A DNA stretch of 64,000 bases from an uncultured Paracoccus sp. (lineage in GTDB: Bacteria; Pseudomonadota; Alphaproteobacteria; Rhodobacterales; Rhodobacteraceae). A program made the position numbers and the translations under genes. The notes under the pieces are model-generated. The model worked only from the letters and a program-made list of their open reading frames with translations, was not told the DNA's origin and made no database searches. Shown here one piece after another: positions 35,010-45,910 of this stretch. The stretch spans positions 62,001 to 126,000 of the forward strand of contig NZ_CANMEH010000007.1 in NCBI RefSeq assembly GCF_947496875.1, given 5' to 3'. How positions within the stretch are numbered: the first letter of the stretch is position 1; the number at the start of each line of letters is the position of its first letter.

Positions 35010-36491
35010 TCAGCTGCCCTTGGGGCGCTGCCGGTCCTTGTGCTTGGCCAGCGCGCCGGTCTGACGCTTGTTGACCTTGTCGCGATAGGGGTTCTTGGCG
35101 CCCTGATCACGAAAGCTCAGCCGGATCGGAGTTCCGGGCATGTCGAAATCGATCCGCAACCCGTTCACCAGATAGCGCCGATAGCTGTCGGGGATCTGGT
35201 CCACATGGGTTGCCATGACCACGAACGCGGGCGGCCGGGTCTTGACCTGGGTGGCATAGCGCAGCTTGATCCGCCGCCCACCGGGGGCAGGCGGCGGATG
35301 CGCCTCGGTCATCGCGGCGAGCCACTGGTTCAGCCGCGCCGTGGGGACGCGGCGGTTCCAGACCTCGTGCGCCTTGAGGATCGCGTCGTGGAGACGGTCC
35401 AGCCCCTTGCCCGTGCGGGCGCTGACGGTGACCAGGGGCGCGCCCTTGAGCTGCGGCAGCAGCCGTTCGAACGCCTCGCGCAATTCGTTCAGCTTGTGCG
35501 GCTTGTCGTCCTCGAGATCCCACTTGTTGGCGGCAACGACGACGGCGCGCCCCTCGGTTTCGGCGAAATCCGCAATCCGCAGGTCCTGCTGTTCGAAGGG
35601 GATCGCCACGTCCAGCAGAACGACGACCACCTCGGCGAACCGCACCGCCCGCAGCCCGTCCGCCACCGACAGCTTTTCCAGCTTGTCCGTGACCTTGGCC
35701 TTGCGCCGCATGCCCGCGGTATCGAAGATCCGCATGGGCGTGCCCAGGAATTCGGTCGTGACGCTGATCGAATCCCGGGTGATCCCGGCTTCCGGCCCCG
35801 TCAGCAGGCGATCCTCGCCGATGATGCGGTTGATCAGCGTCGATTTCCCCGAATTGGGGCGGCCGATCACGGCGAGCTGCAGCGGCCGGCTGGCCGAGGG
35901 GCGCCAGTCCTCTGCGCCCTCGCCCGACTCGGCCTGTTCCTCGGTCAGGGTCACATCGGTTTCCGGGGTGATCGGCGCCGGACGCTCGGCCTCGATCTGG
36001 TCGGCCAGCGGCGCGAGGACGCGATACAGGTCGTCCAGGCCTTCGCCATGCTCGGCCGAAATCTGCAGGGGCTCGCCCAGCCCCAGCCCGTAGGCCTCGA
36101 TGACCCCGGTCTCGCCGGCCCGTCCCTCGGCCTTGTTGGCGGCCAGGATGACGTGACGGGCGCGTTTGCGCAGAAGGTCGGCGAAATACTCGTCGGCCGC
36201 GGTCACGCCGGCCCGGGCGTCGACCACGAACAGGCAGATGTCGGCCTCGTCCACCGCGCGTTCGGTCAGGCGGCGCATGCGCCCCTGCAGGCTGTCGTCA
36301 TCGGCCATTTCCAGGCCGGCGCTGTCGATCACCACGAAGCGCAGATCACCCAGCCGCGCGTCGCCTTCGCGCAGGTCGCGCGTGACCCCCGGCTGGTTGT
36401 CGACCAGCGCCAGCCGCTTGCCGACCAGCCGGTTGAACAGCGTCGACTTGCCCACGTTGGGACGGCCGACGATGGCGAGCGTGAAGGTCAT
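35010..36491 (-). CDS. der: Ribosome biogenesis GTPase Der
   Basis: GTPase with two tandem G domains and a C-terminal KH-like domain, needed for 50S subunit maturation; 493 residues. The first P-loop is GRPNVGKST at the N-terminus and the second GRPNSGKST near residue 207. Between them is an acidic linker. A basic C-terminus (KDRQRPKGS) is typical. The start is 11 bases after the bamB stop, so it is in one operon with bamB and the TPR-like gene. Confidence 0.96.
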   Translation of the reverse strand: MTFTLAIVGRPNVGKSTLFNRLVGKRLALVDNQPGVTRDLREGDARLGDLRFVVIDSAGLEMADDDSLQGRMRRLTERAVDEADICLFVVDARAGVTAADEYFADLLRKRARHVILAANKAEGRAGETGVIEAYGLGLGEPLQISAEHGEGLDDLYRVLAPLADQIEAERPAPITPETDVTLTEEQAESGEGAEDWRPSASRPLQLAVIGRPNSGKSTLINRIIGEDRLLTGPEAGITRDSISVTTEFLGTPMRIFDTAGMRRKAKVTDKLEKLSVADGLRAVRFAEVVVVLLDVAIPFEQQDLRIADFAETEGRAVVVAANKWDLEDDKPHKLNELREAFERLLPQLKGAPLVTVSARTGKGLDRLHDAILKAHEVWNRRVPTARLNQWLAAMTEAHPPPAPGGRRIKLRYATQVKTRPPAFVVMATHVDQIPDSYRRYLVNGLRIDFDMPGTPIRLSFRDQGAKNPYRDKVNKRQTGALAKHKDRQRPKGS

Positions 36492-36502
36492 GTGATCTCG
36501 CC

Positions 36503-37822
36503 TTACCGGAACGCGTGCAGCTGGCCGGCGCGGCTTGCGACATAGAGCGTGCCGCCCGCCACCACCGGTGCCGAGGCGGCCCCGCCGGGGATCGCGCCCT
36601 GTCCGACCAGCACGCCGGTCTGCGGATCGAACACCCGCAGGACCCCGTCCGAGGACGCCACGAACAGCCGGCCCCCTGCAAGGATCGGGCCATGGTGGGC
36701 GACGATGCTGTCCTGCCTTCGCACCCGCGTATCGGTGTAGTACGGCAGCGGCACCGTATAGATGCGTGCGCCGGTGGTCGCGTCGAGCCGCACCAGTTGC
36801 GCCTGGTCGTTGATGGCGAACACGGACCCGCCGACGGCCAGGACCGGTCCGGCCGCGCCCTCGTCCGCCGACCACAGCTGAATTCCGGTGTCACGTTCGA
36901 ACGCCGCCATCCGGCCCGACGAGGTTCCGGCAATCACCTTGTCGTCCAGGATGACCGGATCGCCGGTCAGGTCACGGATGTAGGCGATCGCCCGCCCGAC
37001 CCGGGACCCGGCGACCTGCGCGCTCCACAACTCGGCGCCGGTCGCGGTGTCGGCGCTCAGCAGCTGGCCGGAGGCGAATGGAAACACCACGAGGTCTGCC
37101 GCGACGGCGGGGGTGCTGGCGCCCGTGACGCCGGCCTGCGCCGCGATCCCGGTCAGCGTCCACAGCACCTTGCCATCGCTTGCGCGGACCGCCCAGCCGG
37201 TGGCGTCGCGACCCACGGCATAGACGACCCCGCCGGCGACGGTCGGCGCACCGCTGATCGGGGCGGCGACGCGCTGTCGCCAGCGCACCCCGCCCGTGGC
37301 GGCATCCAGCGCCACGATCTCGCCATAGGCCGTCGTCACGAAGACCTGGCCCGCGTCATAGGCCACGCCGCCACCCGAGGCACTGTTCCCCGCCTCGCCG
37401 GCGGGGATCAGATCGGTGGCCCAGGCGGTGCCGCCGTTAGGCGCGGTCGCGGTCACGCGGGCGCGGCTGTCGAGCGTGAAGGCCAGTCCGCCGGCCACGA
37501 CCGGCTGGGCGGTGATCCGGTGGCGCTTGTCGGCGCCCTGTCCGATCGGCGCCGACCAGATTCGACGGGTTCCCTGCCCGAGTTGAGCGTGCCCCATCAG
37601 ATGCGCGGCGTTGCCCCCGCGCTGCGGCCAGTCGCCCGGCACCGGGGTAGGCAGCAGCAATGCCGTGGAGGTGACCGGGGCGCCATCGACCACCCTTGGT
37701 CCGTTCGCGGACAGGACGGCGCGCGGGTCAAGCCGCTCGCCGGGCAGGATGACCTCACGGTCGCCGCAGCCGGCCAGTGCCACCAGACCGGATACGGCGA
37801 GGATCACGATCAGCTTGGTCAT
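36503..37822 (-). CDS. bamB: Outer membrane assembly lipoprotein BamB
   Basis: Beta-propeller subunit of the BAM complex that folds outer-membrane proteins, 439 residues. A lipoprotein signal (VALAGC) is followed by repeated PQQ-like blades, for example [21 protein letters not shown] and [12 protein letters not shown]. Longer than E. coli BamB (392). Start ATG 37822 gives the lipoprotein signal. It precedes der on the same strand, the usual bamB-der order. Confidence 0.9.
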   Translation of the reverse strand: MTKLIVILAVSGLVALAGCGDREVILPGERLDPRAVLSANGPRVVDGAPVTSTALLLPTPVPGDWPQRGGNAAHLMGHAQLGQGTRRIWSAPIGQGADKRHRITAQPVVAGGLAFTLDSRARVTATAPNGGTAWATDLIPAGEAGNSASGGGVAYDAGQVFVTTAYGEIVALDAATGGVRWRQRVAAPISGAPTVAGGVVYAVGRDATGWAVRASDGKVLWTLTGIAAQAGVTGASTPAVAADLVVFPFASGQLLSADTATGAELWSAQVAGSRVGRAIAYIRDLTGDPVILDDKVIAGTSSGRMAAFERDTGIQLWSADEGAAGPVLAVGGSVFAINDQAQLVRLDATTGARIYTVPLPYYTDTRVRRQDSIVAHHGPILAGGRLFVASSDGVLRVFDPQTGVLVGQGAIPGGAASAPVVAGGTLYVASRAGQLHAFR

Positions 37823-37907
37823 CGCGGCATCCTTTCGGTGGCGGGTTCGCGGCTGGACCCGATGCGATTGCGGCAGCGCTGGCGCAGAGGGGCCATGAAA
37901 CTGCGCG

Positions 37908-38612
37908 TCAGTCAGGAACCAGCGTGGCGCCGACATCGCCCGGCACGTCGGCCGAGGGCTCCGGTTCGGCACCCAGCGTGATCAGCATGTCGGAGAGACG
38001 ACGGCGCAACGCCTCGGTCAGGCCATCCTTTTGCCGGATCTGCCCGATCAGCGCGATGGCGTCGTCCGGCCGGCCCGCGTCGACCAGCGCCACGACCTTC
38101 TGTTCCAGGGCGAGCAGCTCGAACGGCGCCCCCGGTGCGCTGAGCGTGGCCAGCGCCGCATCGCGCGCCGCCGGTTCCATCGCACTTCCCTGCAGCATCA
38201 CGGTCTTGAGTTGCGCCAGATGCTGCATCACCCGGTCATCTCCGGCTGCGGCGGCAGACGCGGTCAGCCGCTCGGCGGCCTCGGCGCTCTGCCCCGCATC
38301 GGTCTGGGCCCCGGCCGCGAGCAAGTCGCGCAGCGCCGTGCGGCCCGCCCCGCCCAGCGGATCGATGACCGTCAGCGCCTCGGCACGCGCCGCCGCATCG
38401 CTCTGTTCCTGCGCGGCGAGCAGCGCGTCGCCGAACGCCTGCGCCTGCGCTTCGGCCCGCGAGCGGGCGTATTCGCGCCATGCCGAGGCAGCGACCAGTG
38501 CCACGATCAGGGCAATGACGATCCAGCCGTAGCGCCGCATCGCCGCGAACAGACGATCGCGTCGCAGATCCTCGGTCACCTCGTCGATGAAACTGTCGTT
38601 CTGATTTGCCAT
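37908..38612 (-). CDS. Tetratricopeptide-like membrane protein (YfgM family)
   Basis: 234 residues: cytoplasmic N-terminus (SFIDEVTEDLRRDRLFAAMRRYG), one transmembrane helix (WIVIALIVALVAASAW), then an Ala-rich helical periplasmic domain of the TPR-like type. YfgM-like proteins sit next to bamB in many proteobacteria and associate with periplasmic chaperones at the translocon. First gene of the TPR-bamB-der operon; divergent from sodB. Confidence 0.82.
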   Translation of the reverse strand: MANQNDSFIDEVTEDLRRDRLFAAMRRYGWIVIALIVALVAASAWREYARSRAEAQAQAFGDALLAAQEQSDAAARAEALTVIDPLGGAGRTALRDLLAAGAQTDAGQSAEAAERLTASAAAAGDDRVMQHLAQLKTVMLQGSAMEPAARDAALATLSAPGAPFELLALEQKVVALVDAGRPDDAIALIGQIRQKDGLTEALRRRLSDMLITLGAEPEPSADVPGDVGATLVPD

Positions 38613-38774
38613 CGGAATCCCGGCAGGGCTGGTTTTGCCCCTTCTATACATCGCCAACGCCGTTTGCCAATGCGGACACGGCGCGGAACCCCCCGGACGG
38701 GGGCCGCGTTCGGACTGCAGGGCGCCTCACGAGGCTGCACGATCGCGTCACTCATCCATTCGAAAGGTAACGAC

Positions 38775-39374
38775 ATGGCTTTCACGCTCCCCGATCTTCC
38801 GTATTCGCATGACGCGCTGGCCGCCGGTGGCATGTCCAGGGAAACGCTGGAGTATCACCATGACAAGCACCACAAGGCGTATGTCGACAAGCTGAACGAA
38901 CTGATCCAGGGCACCGAGTGGGAGACCGCCTCGCTCGAGGACATCGTCCGCGGCACCTATCAGAAGGGCGCCGTCGCCCAGAACGGCATCTTCAACAACG
39001 CCAGCCAGCATTGGAACCACGCCCAGTTCTGGGAAATGATGTCGCCCAACCCGGGGGCCATCCCCGGATCGCTGGAATCCGCCCTGAAGGACAGCTTCGG
39101 TTCGGTCGACGCGTTCAAGAAGAAATTCGCCGAGGCCGGGGTCGGCCAGTTCGGATCGGGCTGGGCATGGCTGGTCAAGACGGCCGACGGCCGGCTGGAC
39201 ATCACCAAGACCGAGAATGGCGTCAATCCGCTGTGCTTCGGACAGACGGCGTTGCTGGGCTGCGATGTGTGGGAACACTCCTACTACATCGATTTCCGCA
39301 ATGCCCGGCCGAAGTACCTCGAGAACTTTCTGAACAACCTGGTCAACTGGGAAAACGTCGCCGCCCGGATGTAG
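38775..39374 (+). CDS. sodB: Superoxide dismutase, Fe/Mn family
   Basis: Cytoplasmic superoxide dismutase of 199 residues. Metal ligands are visible: His in LEYHHDKHHKAYV, His in NASQHWNHAQFW, and Asp and His in CDVWEHSYYIDF. The glutamine-containing QHWNH segment is the pattern of iron-type SodB, so Fe is the likelier metal, though cambialism is possible. ATG follows GAAAGGTAA. A strong terminator follows. Confidence 0.95.
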   Translation: MAFTLPDLPYSHDALAAGGMSRETLEYHHDKHHKAYVDKLNELIQGTEWETASLEDIVRGTYQKGAVAQNGIFNNASQHWNHAQFWEMMSPNPGAIPGSLESALKDSFGSVDAFKKKFAEAGVGQFGSGWAWLVKTADGRLDITKTENGVNPLCFGQTALLGCDVWEHSYYIDFRNARPKYLENFLNNLVNWENVAARM

Positions 39375-39402
39375 GCGCCGGGTCCGACCAGACTCGCCTG
39401 AC

Positions 39403-39433
39403 GGCCCGTCCGCCACCCGCGGGCGGGCCTTTT
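39403..39433 (+). terminator. Rho-independent terminator of sodB
   Basis: Stem GGCCCGTCCGC / GCGGGCGGGCC with a short loop followed by TTTT, starting about 28 bases after the sodB stop codon. Confidence 0.82.
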
Positions 39434-39533
39434 CCTTGCCGTCTTGCGGCAGCGGTCCCGGTCTGGCAGGTGGGTTGCATCCGTTCGACCGCTTGCCCCC
39501 GGGTCAGCCGGATCGGGCGGCGGAGTGGAACTG

Positions 39534-40427
39534 GTGACGGACAGAACCAAGGGCATCCTGGCGATGATCGCGGTATGCGTGATCTGGGGCACGTCGCCGA
39601 TCTTCTACCATCTGCTGCGCCATGTGCCGCCGGCCGAGGTGCTGGCCCATCGCACCCTCTGGTCACTGTTGCTGTTCGGCCTGGTCATGGTGCTGCAGGG
39701 GCAGTTTGCGGGAATCAGCCTGGCTCTTCGGCCGCCGCATCTTGCGCGGGTCATCGTTGCGGCGGTGATGATCTCGATCAACTGGGGACTGTTCATCTGG
39801 TCCGTGCAGAACGGCCACGTCGTGGAAAGCTCGCTGGGCTACTACATGTTTCCGCTGGTCGCGGTCGCAGGTGGCGTGGTGATCTTTCACGAGCAGCTGG
39901 GCCCCGCCGGGCAGCTTGCCGTGGCGCTGGCGACTGCGGCGGTCGTCGTGCTGACCTGGGGCCTGGGCGCGACGCCGTGGATCAGCCTGATTCTGGCGTT
40001 CACCTTTGGCCTGTACGGGCTGGTCAAGAAGGCCTTGCCGCTGGGGCCGGTGCAGTCGGTCACCGCCGAGGTCGCCATCCTGGCGCCACTGGCGATCGGC
40101 TGGCTGGCTGCTGTTCATCTGGGTCTGCTACCCCATCGAACCCGGCCGGGCGCCTTCTGGTCGGACCTGCCGACGACCGTCCTGCTGATCCTGTCGGGGC
40201 CGATCACCGCCATTCCGCTGATGCTGTTCGCGCGCGCGGCGCGGTCGGTGGACATGGCGACGGTCGGGCTGATCGGCTATCTGAACCCGACGCTGCAATT
40301 CCTGTGCGCGGTGGTTCTGTTTGGCGAGGCATTCACCCGCTGGCACGGCATCGCATTCGCGATGATCTGGACCGCGCTGGCGATCTACACGCTCTCCGCC
40401 TACGCGGCGACGCCGCGGCGGGCCTGA
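39534..40427 (+). CDS. rarD: EamA-family permease RarD
   Basis: Inner-membrane drug/metabolite-type transporter of 297 residues with about ten transmembrane helices. RarD-specific N-terminus: KGILAMIAVCVIWGTSPIFYHLL and VLAHRTLWSLLLF. The start is a GTG at 39534 with GGAG upstream; GTG at 39525 is an alternative. The transported substrate is not established for the family (chloramphenicol sensitivity gene in Pseudomonas). Its stop codon lies within a tandem duplication. Confidence 0.88.
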   Translation: MTDRTKGILAMIAVCVIWGTSPIFYHLLRHVPPAEVLAHRTLWSLLLFGLVMVLQGQFAGISLALRPPHLARVIVAAVMISINWGLFIWSVQNGHVVESSLGYYMFPLVAVAGGVVIFHEQLGPAGQLAVALATAAVVVLTWGLGATPWISLILAFTFGLYGLVKKALPLGPVQSVTAEVAILAPLAIGWLAAVHLGLLPHRTRPGAFWSDLPTTVLLILSGPITAIPLMLFARAARSVDMATVGLIGYLNPTLQFLCAVVLFGEAFTRWHGIAFAMIWTALAIYTLSAYAATPRRA

Positions 40428-40448
40428 TCACTTAAGGGCCTGATCACT
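40420..40448. repeat. 16-bp tandem duplication spanning two convergent stop codons
   Basis: GGGCCTGATCACT occurs at 40420-40432 and again at 40436-40448, separated by TAA (period 16). The palindromic TGATCA in the first copy supplies the rarD stop on the plus strand, and that in the second copy supplies the ispG stop on the minus strand. Confidence 0.9.
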
Positions 40449-41571
40449 CCGCCGCGGTGTCGGCGGGGGTTGCCGACAGTTCGGCCGCGCGGCGCTCGAC
40501 CAGCTCGACGATGTGGTCGATCATCTGGGCGTTCGACATCTTGTGGCTCTGCCGGCCGGCCAGATAGACCATGCCGCTGCCCGCCCCGCCGCCAGTAAAG
40601 CCGAGGTCGGTCATCAGCGCCTCGCCGGGACCGTTCACCACGCATCCGATGATCGACAGGCTCATCGGCACCTTGATGTGCTCCAGCCGCTGTTCCAGCG
40701 TCTCGACGGTCTTGATGACATCGAAGCCCTGGCGCGCGCAGCTGGGACAGCTGATGATCTGCACGCCACGGGTCCGCAGCCCCAGCGATTTCAGGATCTC
40801 GTACCCGACCTTGACCTCCTCGACCGGGTCGGCCGACAGCGACACCCGGATCGTGTCTCCAATCCCCATCCACAGCAGGTTGCCCATGCCGACCGCCGAC
40901 TTGACGGTGCCGCCGCGCAGGCCGCCCGCCTCGGTGATCCCCAGGTGGATCGGCGCGTCGGTCGCGTCGGCCAGCTGCTGATAGGCGGCGGCGGCCAGAA
41001 AGACGTCCGACGCCTTCACGCTGATCTTGAACTCGTGGAAATCGTTGTCCTGCAGCAGCCGGATGTGATCGAGCCCGCTTTCCACCATCGCATCGGGACA
41101 GGGCTCGCCATATTTCTCCAGAAGGTGGCGTTCCAGGCTGCCCGCGTTGACCCCGATCCGGATCGAACAGCCGTGATCCCTGGCAGCCTGCACGACCTCG
41201 CGGACCCGCGACGGATCGCCGATGTTGCCCGGGTTGATGCGCAGGCAGGCCGCCCCGGCCTCGGCGGCCTCGATCGCCCGCCGATAATGGAAATGGATGT
41301 CGGCCACGATCGGCACGGGGGACTCGCGCGTGATCTCGCGCAGGGCGTGGGTGGAGGATTCGTCGGGCGTGGACACCCGAACGATATCCGCCCCTGCCTC
41401 GGCCGCGCGGATGATCTGGTCCAGTGTGGCCCGGACATCGGACGAATCGGTGTTCGTCATCGTCTGGACGCTGATGGGCGCGTCGCCGCCGACCGGCACA
41501 TTGCCCACCATGATCTGGCGTGATTTGCGACGCTCGACGTTGCGCCAAGGGCGGATGGGATTGATGCTCAT
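40444..41571 (-). CDS. ispG: 4-hydroxy-3-methylbut-2-enyl diphosphate synthase IspG
   Basis: [4Fe-4S] enzyme of the non-mevalonate isoprenoid (MEP) pathway, 375 residues. N-terminal [21 protein letters not shown] and cluster cysteines in [11 protein letters not shown] and [10 protein letters not shown] are present. ATG 41571 is chosen as the canonical start. The rodZ-like gene lies 105 bases upstream on the same strand, an arrangement seen in many alphaproteobacteria. Confidence 0.95.
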   Translation of the reverse strand: MSINPIRPWRNVERRKSRQIMVGNVPVGGDAPISVQTMTNTDSSDVRATLDQIIRAAEAGADIVRVSTPDESSTHALREITRESPVPIVADIHFHYRRAIEAAEAGAACLRINPGNIGDPSRVREVVQAARDHGCSIRIGVNAGSLERHLLEKYGEPCPDAMVESGLDHIRLLQDNDFHEFKISVKASDVFLAAAAYQQLADATDAPIHLGITEAGGLRGGTVKSAVGMGNLLWMGIGDTIRVSLSADPVEEVKVGYEILKSLGLRTRGVQIISCPSCARQGFDVIKTVETLEQRLEHIKVPMSLSIIGCVVNGPGEALMTDLGFTGGGAGSGMVYLAGRQSHKMSNAQMIDHIVELVERRAAELSATPADTAAE

Positions 41572-41676
41572 GCGCCTCGTGCCTTTCGGTGACGCGCCAC
41601 AGATAGGGCGCCGGGCGCCATACGGCAACCACGCGGGGTCATCCGGCCGCCCCGCGCCGTCGTGGCTGCGCGTCCC

Positions 41677-42951
41677 CTAGCGGGTCCCGCTGGAAGCCGG
41701 CTTCGGCGGGCGCGGGACGCTGACATCCGTGCCACCATCGATGGGGGCAGCGCCGATCAGTTGCGCGGCAGAGGCGAGCGCCACCAGTTCGGCCAGGGCC
41801 GGATCGGTGCTGAGGTCCGCGGCGGCGAAACGGTCCACCAGCGCCGCCGGGGACAGTTCGATATTCTTGACCACCTGGGCGCCGGGGGCGGCCGGACCGT
41901 AGGTCTGGCCGTTCACGGCGAAGTAGATGCTGCCCGAGTTGCCGGTGCGCAGCAGCGCCGGCTGTTCCAACTGAGGCAGTTCGAAGCGTTCGCCCGCGTC
42001 CATCGTCTTTTCCAGGACGATCGTTCCGTCGGGCGAGCTGACGCGGACCCAGGCGGGGCGAACGGCCAGCAGCTCCAGCGCGGGCGAGTCCTGTGCGACA
42101 GTGCGGACCGGCAGGTCCGACGATGGCACCAGCCCGACCGTCTCGATCACTGGCTCTTGCTGGTTCTGCGGCGCCGCCGCAACCTGTTCGGGCAGGCCGG
42201 GGTCGATCGCCGCGATCGGACCGTCGCGCGGCGTCATCACCGGCACCTCGAGCGCCTGCGGACGATAGATCCGGTCCAGAGCGTCGGGCTGGGGCAGGTC
42301 GACGGCCACATCGCGGCCAGCATCCGGGGTCTGCACCTCCTGCACCGGGTCAAGCGCCGCGACGACGGCCGGGGCTTGCTCGGACGGAGTCAGGCGAACC
42401 TTCTGCACCTCTTGCAGCACTGCCCAGCCGCCATAGCCGAGCCCGGCGACAATCGCGATCATCACCGCGACGGACCCGAGAGCCCGCGGCTCGACCCCCG
42501 ACCAGAAGCTTTCGGGCTGGGGGATGAACAGCGCATGCGGATTGGCCAGCGCCTCGACCGGATCGGACGGGCGGCGTTGCGGACGCGGCCCCGACGCTGC
42601 CGGGGCCATGCCGTGGATCGGCTGAAAGCCGGACTCCTCGCAGAAACGATAAAACGTCCAGTCTGGGTCCATGCCGAGATAGCGAGCATAGGACCGCACG
42701 TAGCCGGAGATGAAGCTGGGGGCGTCGAACGCCAGCACGTCGCAGTTCTCGATGGCCGCAACCTGGCTCGCCTTGATCCGCAACTCGCGCTGGACGTCCA
42801 GCAGCGACTTCCCGAGGGTCGCGCGCTCGCCCCGCATGACGTCGCCGAGCCGCATCTCGAAATCATCGAAGCGGGGCGCCGATGGCACCCGAGTCGAATC
42901 GTCGCTCGCCGGACGGTCCGTCCGCAACCCGATCATCAGCGCTTGCCCCAT
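41677..42951 (-). CDS. RodZ-like cytoskeletal protein with helix-turn-helix and DUF4115
   Basis: 424 residues. The N-terminal third is a helix-turn-helix domain of the RodZ type (GDVMRGERATLGKSLLDVQRELRIKAS, SGYVRSYARYLGMD), followed by one transmembrane helix (GSVAVMIAIVAGLGYGGWAVL) and a periplasmic part ending in a DUF4115 domain (VRVSSPDGTIVLEKTMDAGE). RodZ links MreB to the cell-wall elongation machinery. The linker is Pro/Ala/Asp-rich. The C-terminal tail (VPRPPKPASSGTR) is basic. Confidence 0.82.
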   Translation of the reverse strand: MGQALMIGLRTDRPASDDSTRVPSAPRFDDFEMRLGDVMRGERATLGKSLLDVQRELRIKASQVAAIENCDVLAFDAPSFISGYVRSYARYLGMDPDWTFYRFCEESGFQPIHGMAPAASGPRPQRRPSDPVEALANPHALFIPQPESFWSGVEPRALGSVAVMIAIVAGLGYGGWAVLQEVQKVRLTPSEQAPAVVAALDPVQEVQTPDAGRDVAVDLPQPDALDRIYRPQALEVPVMTPRDGPIAAIDPGLPEQVAAAPQNQQEPVIETVGLVPSSDLPVRTVAQDSPALELLAVRPAWVRVSSPDGTIVLEKTMDAGERFELPQLEQPALLRTGNSGSIYFAVNGQTYGPAAPGAQVVKNIELSPAALVDRFAAADLSTDPALAELVALASAAQLIGAAPIDGGTDVSVPRPPKPASSGTR

Positions 42952-43047
42952 GCCCGTATCTGCCAGTCCGCCTTACCGCGAATCTGGCCCATCTTCATTG
43001 CAAAAATGTTATCACGAGATCCCGGGTCAACACACCCTCAGATTGAT

Positions 43048-44277
43048 TCAAGCAACCGCGACTGCGCGATTCAGGGCACAGCGCGACCACAGCACGTCCA
43101 TTGCCTGGACAAGGTGGTCGATCTGCTTCGAATCGTGCACCGGCGACGGCGTGAAGCGCAGCCGTTCGGTCCCGCGCGGCACGGTCGGGAAGTTGATCGG
43201 CTGCACGTAGATGCCGAAGTCGTCCAGCAGCATGTCGGACAGCGCCTTGCAGTGGATCGGATTGCCCACATGCACGGGCACGATATGGGTGCCGCGGTCG
43301 TCGATCGGCAGGCCCACGCCGCGCAACCGCATCTTGAGGATGCGCGCATGCAGCTGCTGCGCGTTGCGCAGCTTCTGCCCTTCGGCCGTCTTTAGGAAAG
43401 CGATCGACGCGGCCGCGCCGGCCGCGACGGCGGGGGGCAGCGACGTGGTGAAGATGAACCCGGGTGCATAGGACCGGATCGCATCGCACATCCGCGCGCT
43501 GGCGGCGATGTAGCCGCCGAACACGCCGAATGCCTTGCCCAGCGTCCCGTTGATGATGTCGATCCGGTGCATCAGCCCGTCGCGCTCGGCAACGCCGCCG
43601 CCGCGGGGACCGTACATGCCGACGGCATGGACCTCGTCCAGATAGGTCAACGCGCCGAATTCATCGGCCAGGTCGCAGATCTCGGCGATCGGCCCGACAT
43701 CGCCATCCATCGAATAGATCGATTCGAACGCGATCAGCTTGGGCGCGGCCGGATCGTCGGCCTGCAGCAACTCGCGCAGATGTGCCAGGTCATTGTGACG
43801 GAAGATGCGCTTGGCCCCGTCGAACCGCTTGATCCCCTCGATCATCGAGGCGTGGTTCAGTTCGTCCGAATAGATGATCAGCCCGGGGAACAGCTTGCGC
43901 AGCGTCGACAGGGTCGCATCGTTCGCGATGTAGGCCGACGAAAAGACCAGCGCCGCCTCCTTGCCGTGCAGGTCGGCAAGCTCACGTTCCAAGCGCTTGT
44001 GATAGACGGTGGTGCCGGAGATGTTCCGGGTGCCGCCCGACCCGGCGCCTGTCGCGTCCAGCGCCTCGTGCATTGCGTCCAGAACGACGGGGTTCTGGCC
44101 CATGCCCAGATAATCGTTCCCGCACCAGACGACGATGTCCTTTTCGGTTCCGTCCGCCCGGGTCCAGACGGCGCTGGGATACTGGCCCTTGCGCCGTTCG
44201 ATGTCGATGAACGTCCGGTAGCGCCCTTCGTCGTGCAGCCTGCGAAGCGCCTGATCCAGTGCGTCATCATAGTTCAT
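43048..44277 (-). CDS. hemA: 5-aminolevulinate synthase
   Basis: PLP-dependent condensation of glycine with succinyl-CoA, first step of haem synthesis by the C4 route; 409 residues. Motifs: [19 protein letters not shown] glycine-rich segment, [15 protein letters not shown] and the PLP lysine in [12 protein letters not shown]. Start ATG 44277. The C4 route is the alphaproteobacterial pathway. Divergent from the M20 peptidase gene. Confidence 0.96.
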   Translation of the reverse strand: MNYDDALDQALRRLHDEGRYRTFIDIERRKGQYPSAVWTRADGTEKDIVVWCGNDYLGMGQNPVVLDAMHEALDATGAGSGGTRNISGTTVYHKRLERELADLHGKEAALVFSSAYIANDATLSTLRKLFPGLIIYSDELNHASMIEGIKRFDGAKRIFRHNDLAHLRELLQADDPAAPKLIAFESIYSMDGDVGPIAEICDLADEFGALTYLDEVHAVGMYGPRGGGVAERDGLMHRIDIINGTLGKAFGVFGGYIAASARMCDAIRSYAPGFIFTTSLPPAVAAGAAASIAFLKTAEGQKLRNAQQLHARILKMRLRGVGLPIDDRGTHIVPVHVGNPIHCKALSDMLLDDFGIYVQPINFPTVPRGTERLRFTPSPVHDSKQIDHLVQAMDVLWSRCALNRAVAVA

Positions 44278-44440
44278 CGGCTCGATCCCTTGCTTACCTG
44301 GCTGGGTGCGATCATCGTCCAATCGCGGGCATGAATGTTTGATAAGCGTCAAGCGCAGCTTTTGCGACCCTGAATTTTCCCGGCTGCGACCAATGGGCGC
44401 GCACGAGAACCCGATGAAAACGGTCGGCAAAGGAGGAATG

Positions 44441-45826
44441 ATGACGACAATGTCACGGCTGGAGGACGTGCTTTCGGCGCTGGATGCGGATCTTCCGCAG
44501 GCGCTTGAACGACTGAAGGCGTTCATCCGCATTCCGTCCGTCGGCACCGATCCGGCGCACGATGCCGACACCCGGCAGGCGGCCGAATGGCTGTGCGCGC
44601 AGTTGCAGGATCTCGGTTTCGCGGCCAGCGTGCGCGAGACATCAGGGCAGCCGATGGTGGTGGCGCATTCGGGCCCCGGCGGCCGGCGCAAGCTGCTGTT
44701 CTACGGTCACTATGACGTCCAGCCCGTCGATCCCGTCGACCTGTGGACCGGCGACCCGTTCGACGCGCGGGTCGAGGACACGCCGCAGGGGAAGGTGATC
44801 CGCGGTCGTGGCGCCTGCGACGACAAGGGCCAGCTGATGACCTTCGTCGAGGCGATGCGGGCCTGGAAACAGGTCCACGGCACACTGCCGGACGGGCTGG
44901 TCATGCTGTTCGAGGGGGAGGAGGAATCGGGGTCGCCCAGCCTGCGCCGGTTCCTGCAGGACAATGCCGACGAATTGCGGGCCAGCCTGGCGCTGATCTG
45001 CGACACCTCGCTCTATTCGGACGGGCGGCCGGCGATCACCACCCAGTTGCGGGGCCTGATGGGCGACGAGGTCGTGATCCGCGCGGCTGACCGGGATCTG
45101 CATTCGGGCAGCTTTGGCGGGCTGGCCGCGAACCCGATCCAGGTGCTGGCGACCGCGCTGGCTGCGGTCAAGGATGCCGACGGACGCGTGACCCTTGCCG
45201 GCTTCTATGACGGGATCGAGGAACTTTCTGCCCAGCTTCGCGCCGACTGGGCCGATCTGGGTTTCGACGCGACCGAGTTTCTGGGCCGCGTGGGGCTGGG
45301 CCAGCCGGTCGGCGAAAAGGACCGCACCGGGCTGGAGCTGCTGTGGTCACGCCCGACCTTCGAGATCAACGGCATCGCCGGCGGCTATGCGGGCGAGGGC
45401 TTCAAGACCGTCCTGCCGGCCGAGGCGCGCGCCAAGATCAGCTGTCGCCTCGTGGCAGGTCAGGACCCGGACCGGATCCGCGAGACCTTCCGGGACCACG
45501 TCCGACGGTTCGTTCCCGCCGACTGCACCGCCGCGTTTCACGCCCATGGCAGCGCGCCGGCCAGCCGGATGGACATCTCGGACCCGGCATTCGCAGCCGT
45601 GCGACTGGCGCTGACAGAGGAATGGGGACGCGAGGCCGCATTCATCGGGGCCGGCGGATCGATCCCGGTCGCAGGCGAGTTCCGCGAGGTCCTCGGGATG
45701 GATTCGCTGCTCGTCGGGTTCGCGCGCGATGACGACCGCATCCATTCCCCGAACGAGAAATACAACGTGGAGAGTTTCGCAAAGGGCGCCCGCAGCTGGG
45801 CGAGGATCATGGCGCGGCTGGTCTGA
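44441..45826 (+). CDS. M20-family metallopeptidase (dipeptidase)
   Basis: Zinc-dependent hydrolase of 461 residues. Metal-site motifs: [22 protein letters not shown], the EGEEESGS pair and a late histidine in [11 protein letters not shown]. The dimerisation domain lies in the middle. Three in-frame ATGs (44438, 44441, 44450) follow AGGAGG at 44431; 44441 has the best spacing. Substrate (dipeptide or acylated amino acid) cannot be read from sequence. Confidence 0.88.
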   Translation: MTTMSRLEDVLSALDADLPQALERLKAFIRIPSVGTDPAHDADTRQAAEWLCAQLQDLGFAASVRETSGQPMVVAHSGPGGRRKLLFYGHYDVQPVDPVDLWTGDPFDARVEDTPQGKVIRGRGACDDKGQLMTFVEAMRAWKQVHGTLPDGLVMLFEGEEESGSPSLRRFLQDNADELRASLALICDTSLYSDGRPAITTQLRGLMGDEVVIRAADRDLHSGSFGGLAANPIQVLATALAAVKDADGRVTLAGFYDGIEELSAQLRADWADLGFDATEFLGRVGLGQPVGEKDRTGLELLWSRPTFEINGIAGGYAGEGFKTVLPAEARAKISCRLVAGQDPDRIRETFRDHVRRFVPADCTAAFHAHGSAPASRMDISDPAFAAVRLALTEEWGREAAFIGAGGSIPVAGEFREVLGMDSLLVGFARDDDRIHSPNEKYNVESFAKGARSWARIMARLV

Positions 45827-45855
45827 TGGGGCGGCCACCGAATCGCCGTGTGCCA

Positions 45856-45882
45856 CAAAAAAGGCCCGCCTAGGCGGGCCTT
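45856..45882 (-). terminator. Rho-independent terminator of carD
   Basis: Stem AAGGCCCGCC / GGCGGGCCTT with a TA loop followed on the minus strand by TTTTTT, 28 bases after the carD stop. It may also stop plus-strand transcripts from the M20 gene. Confidence 0.88.
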
Positions 45883-45910
45883 CGAAGCGTATCGGGACAG
45901 CGGAACTGCG

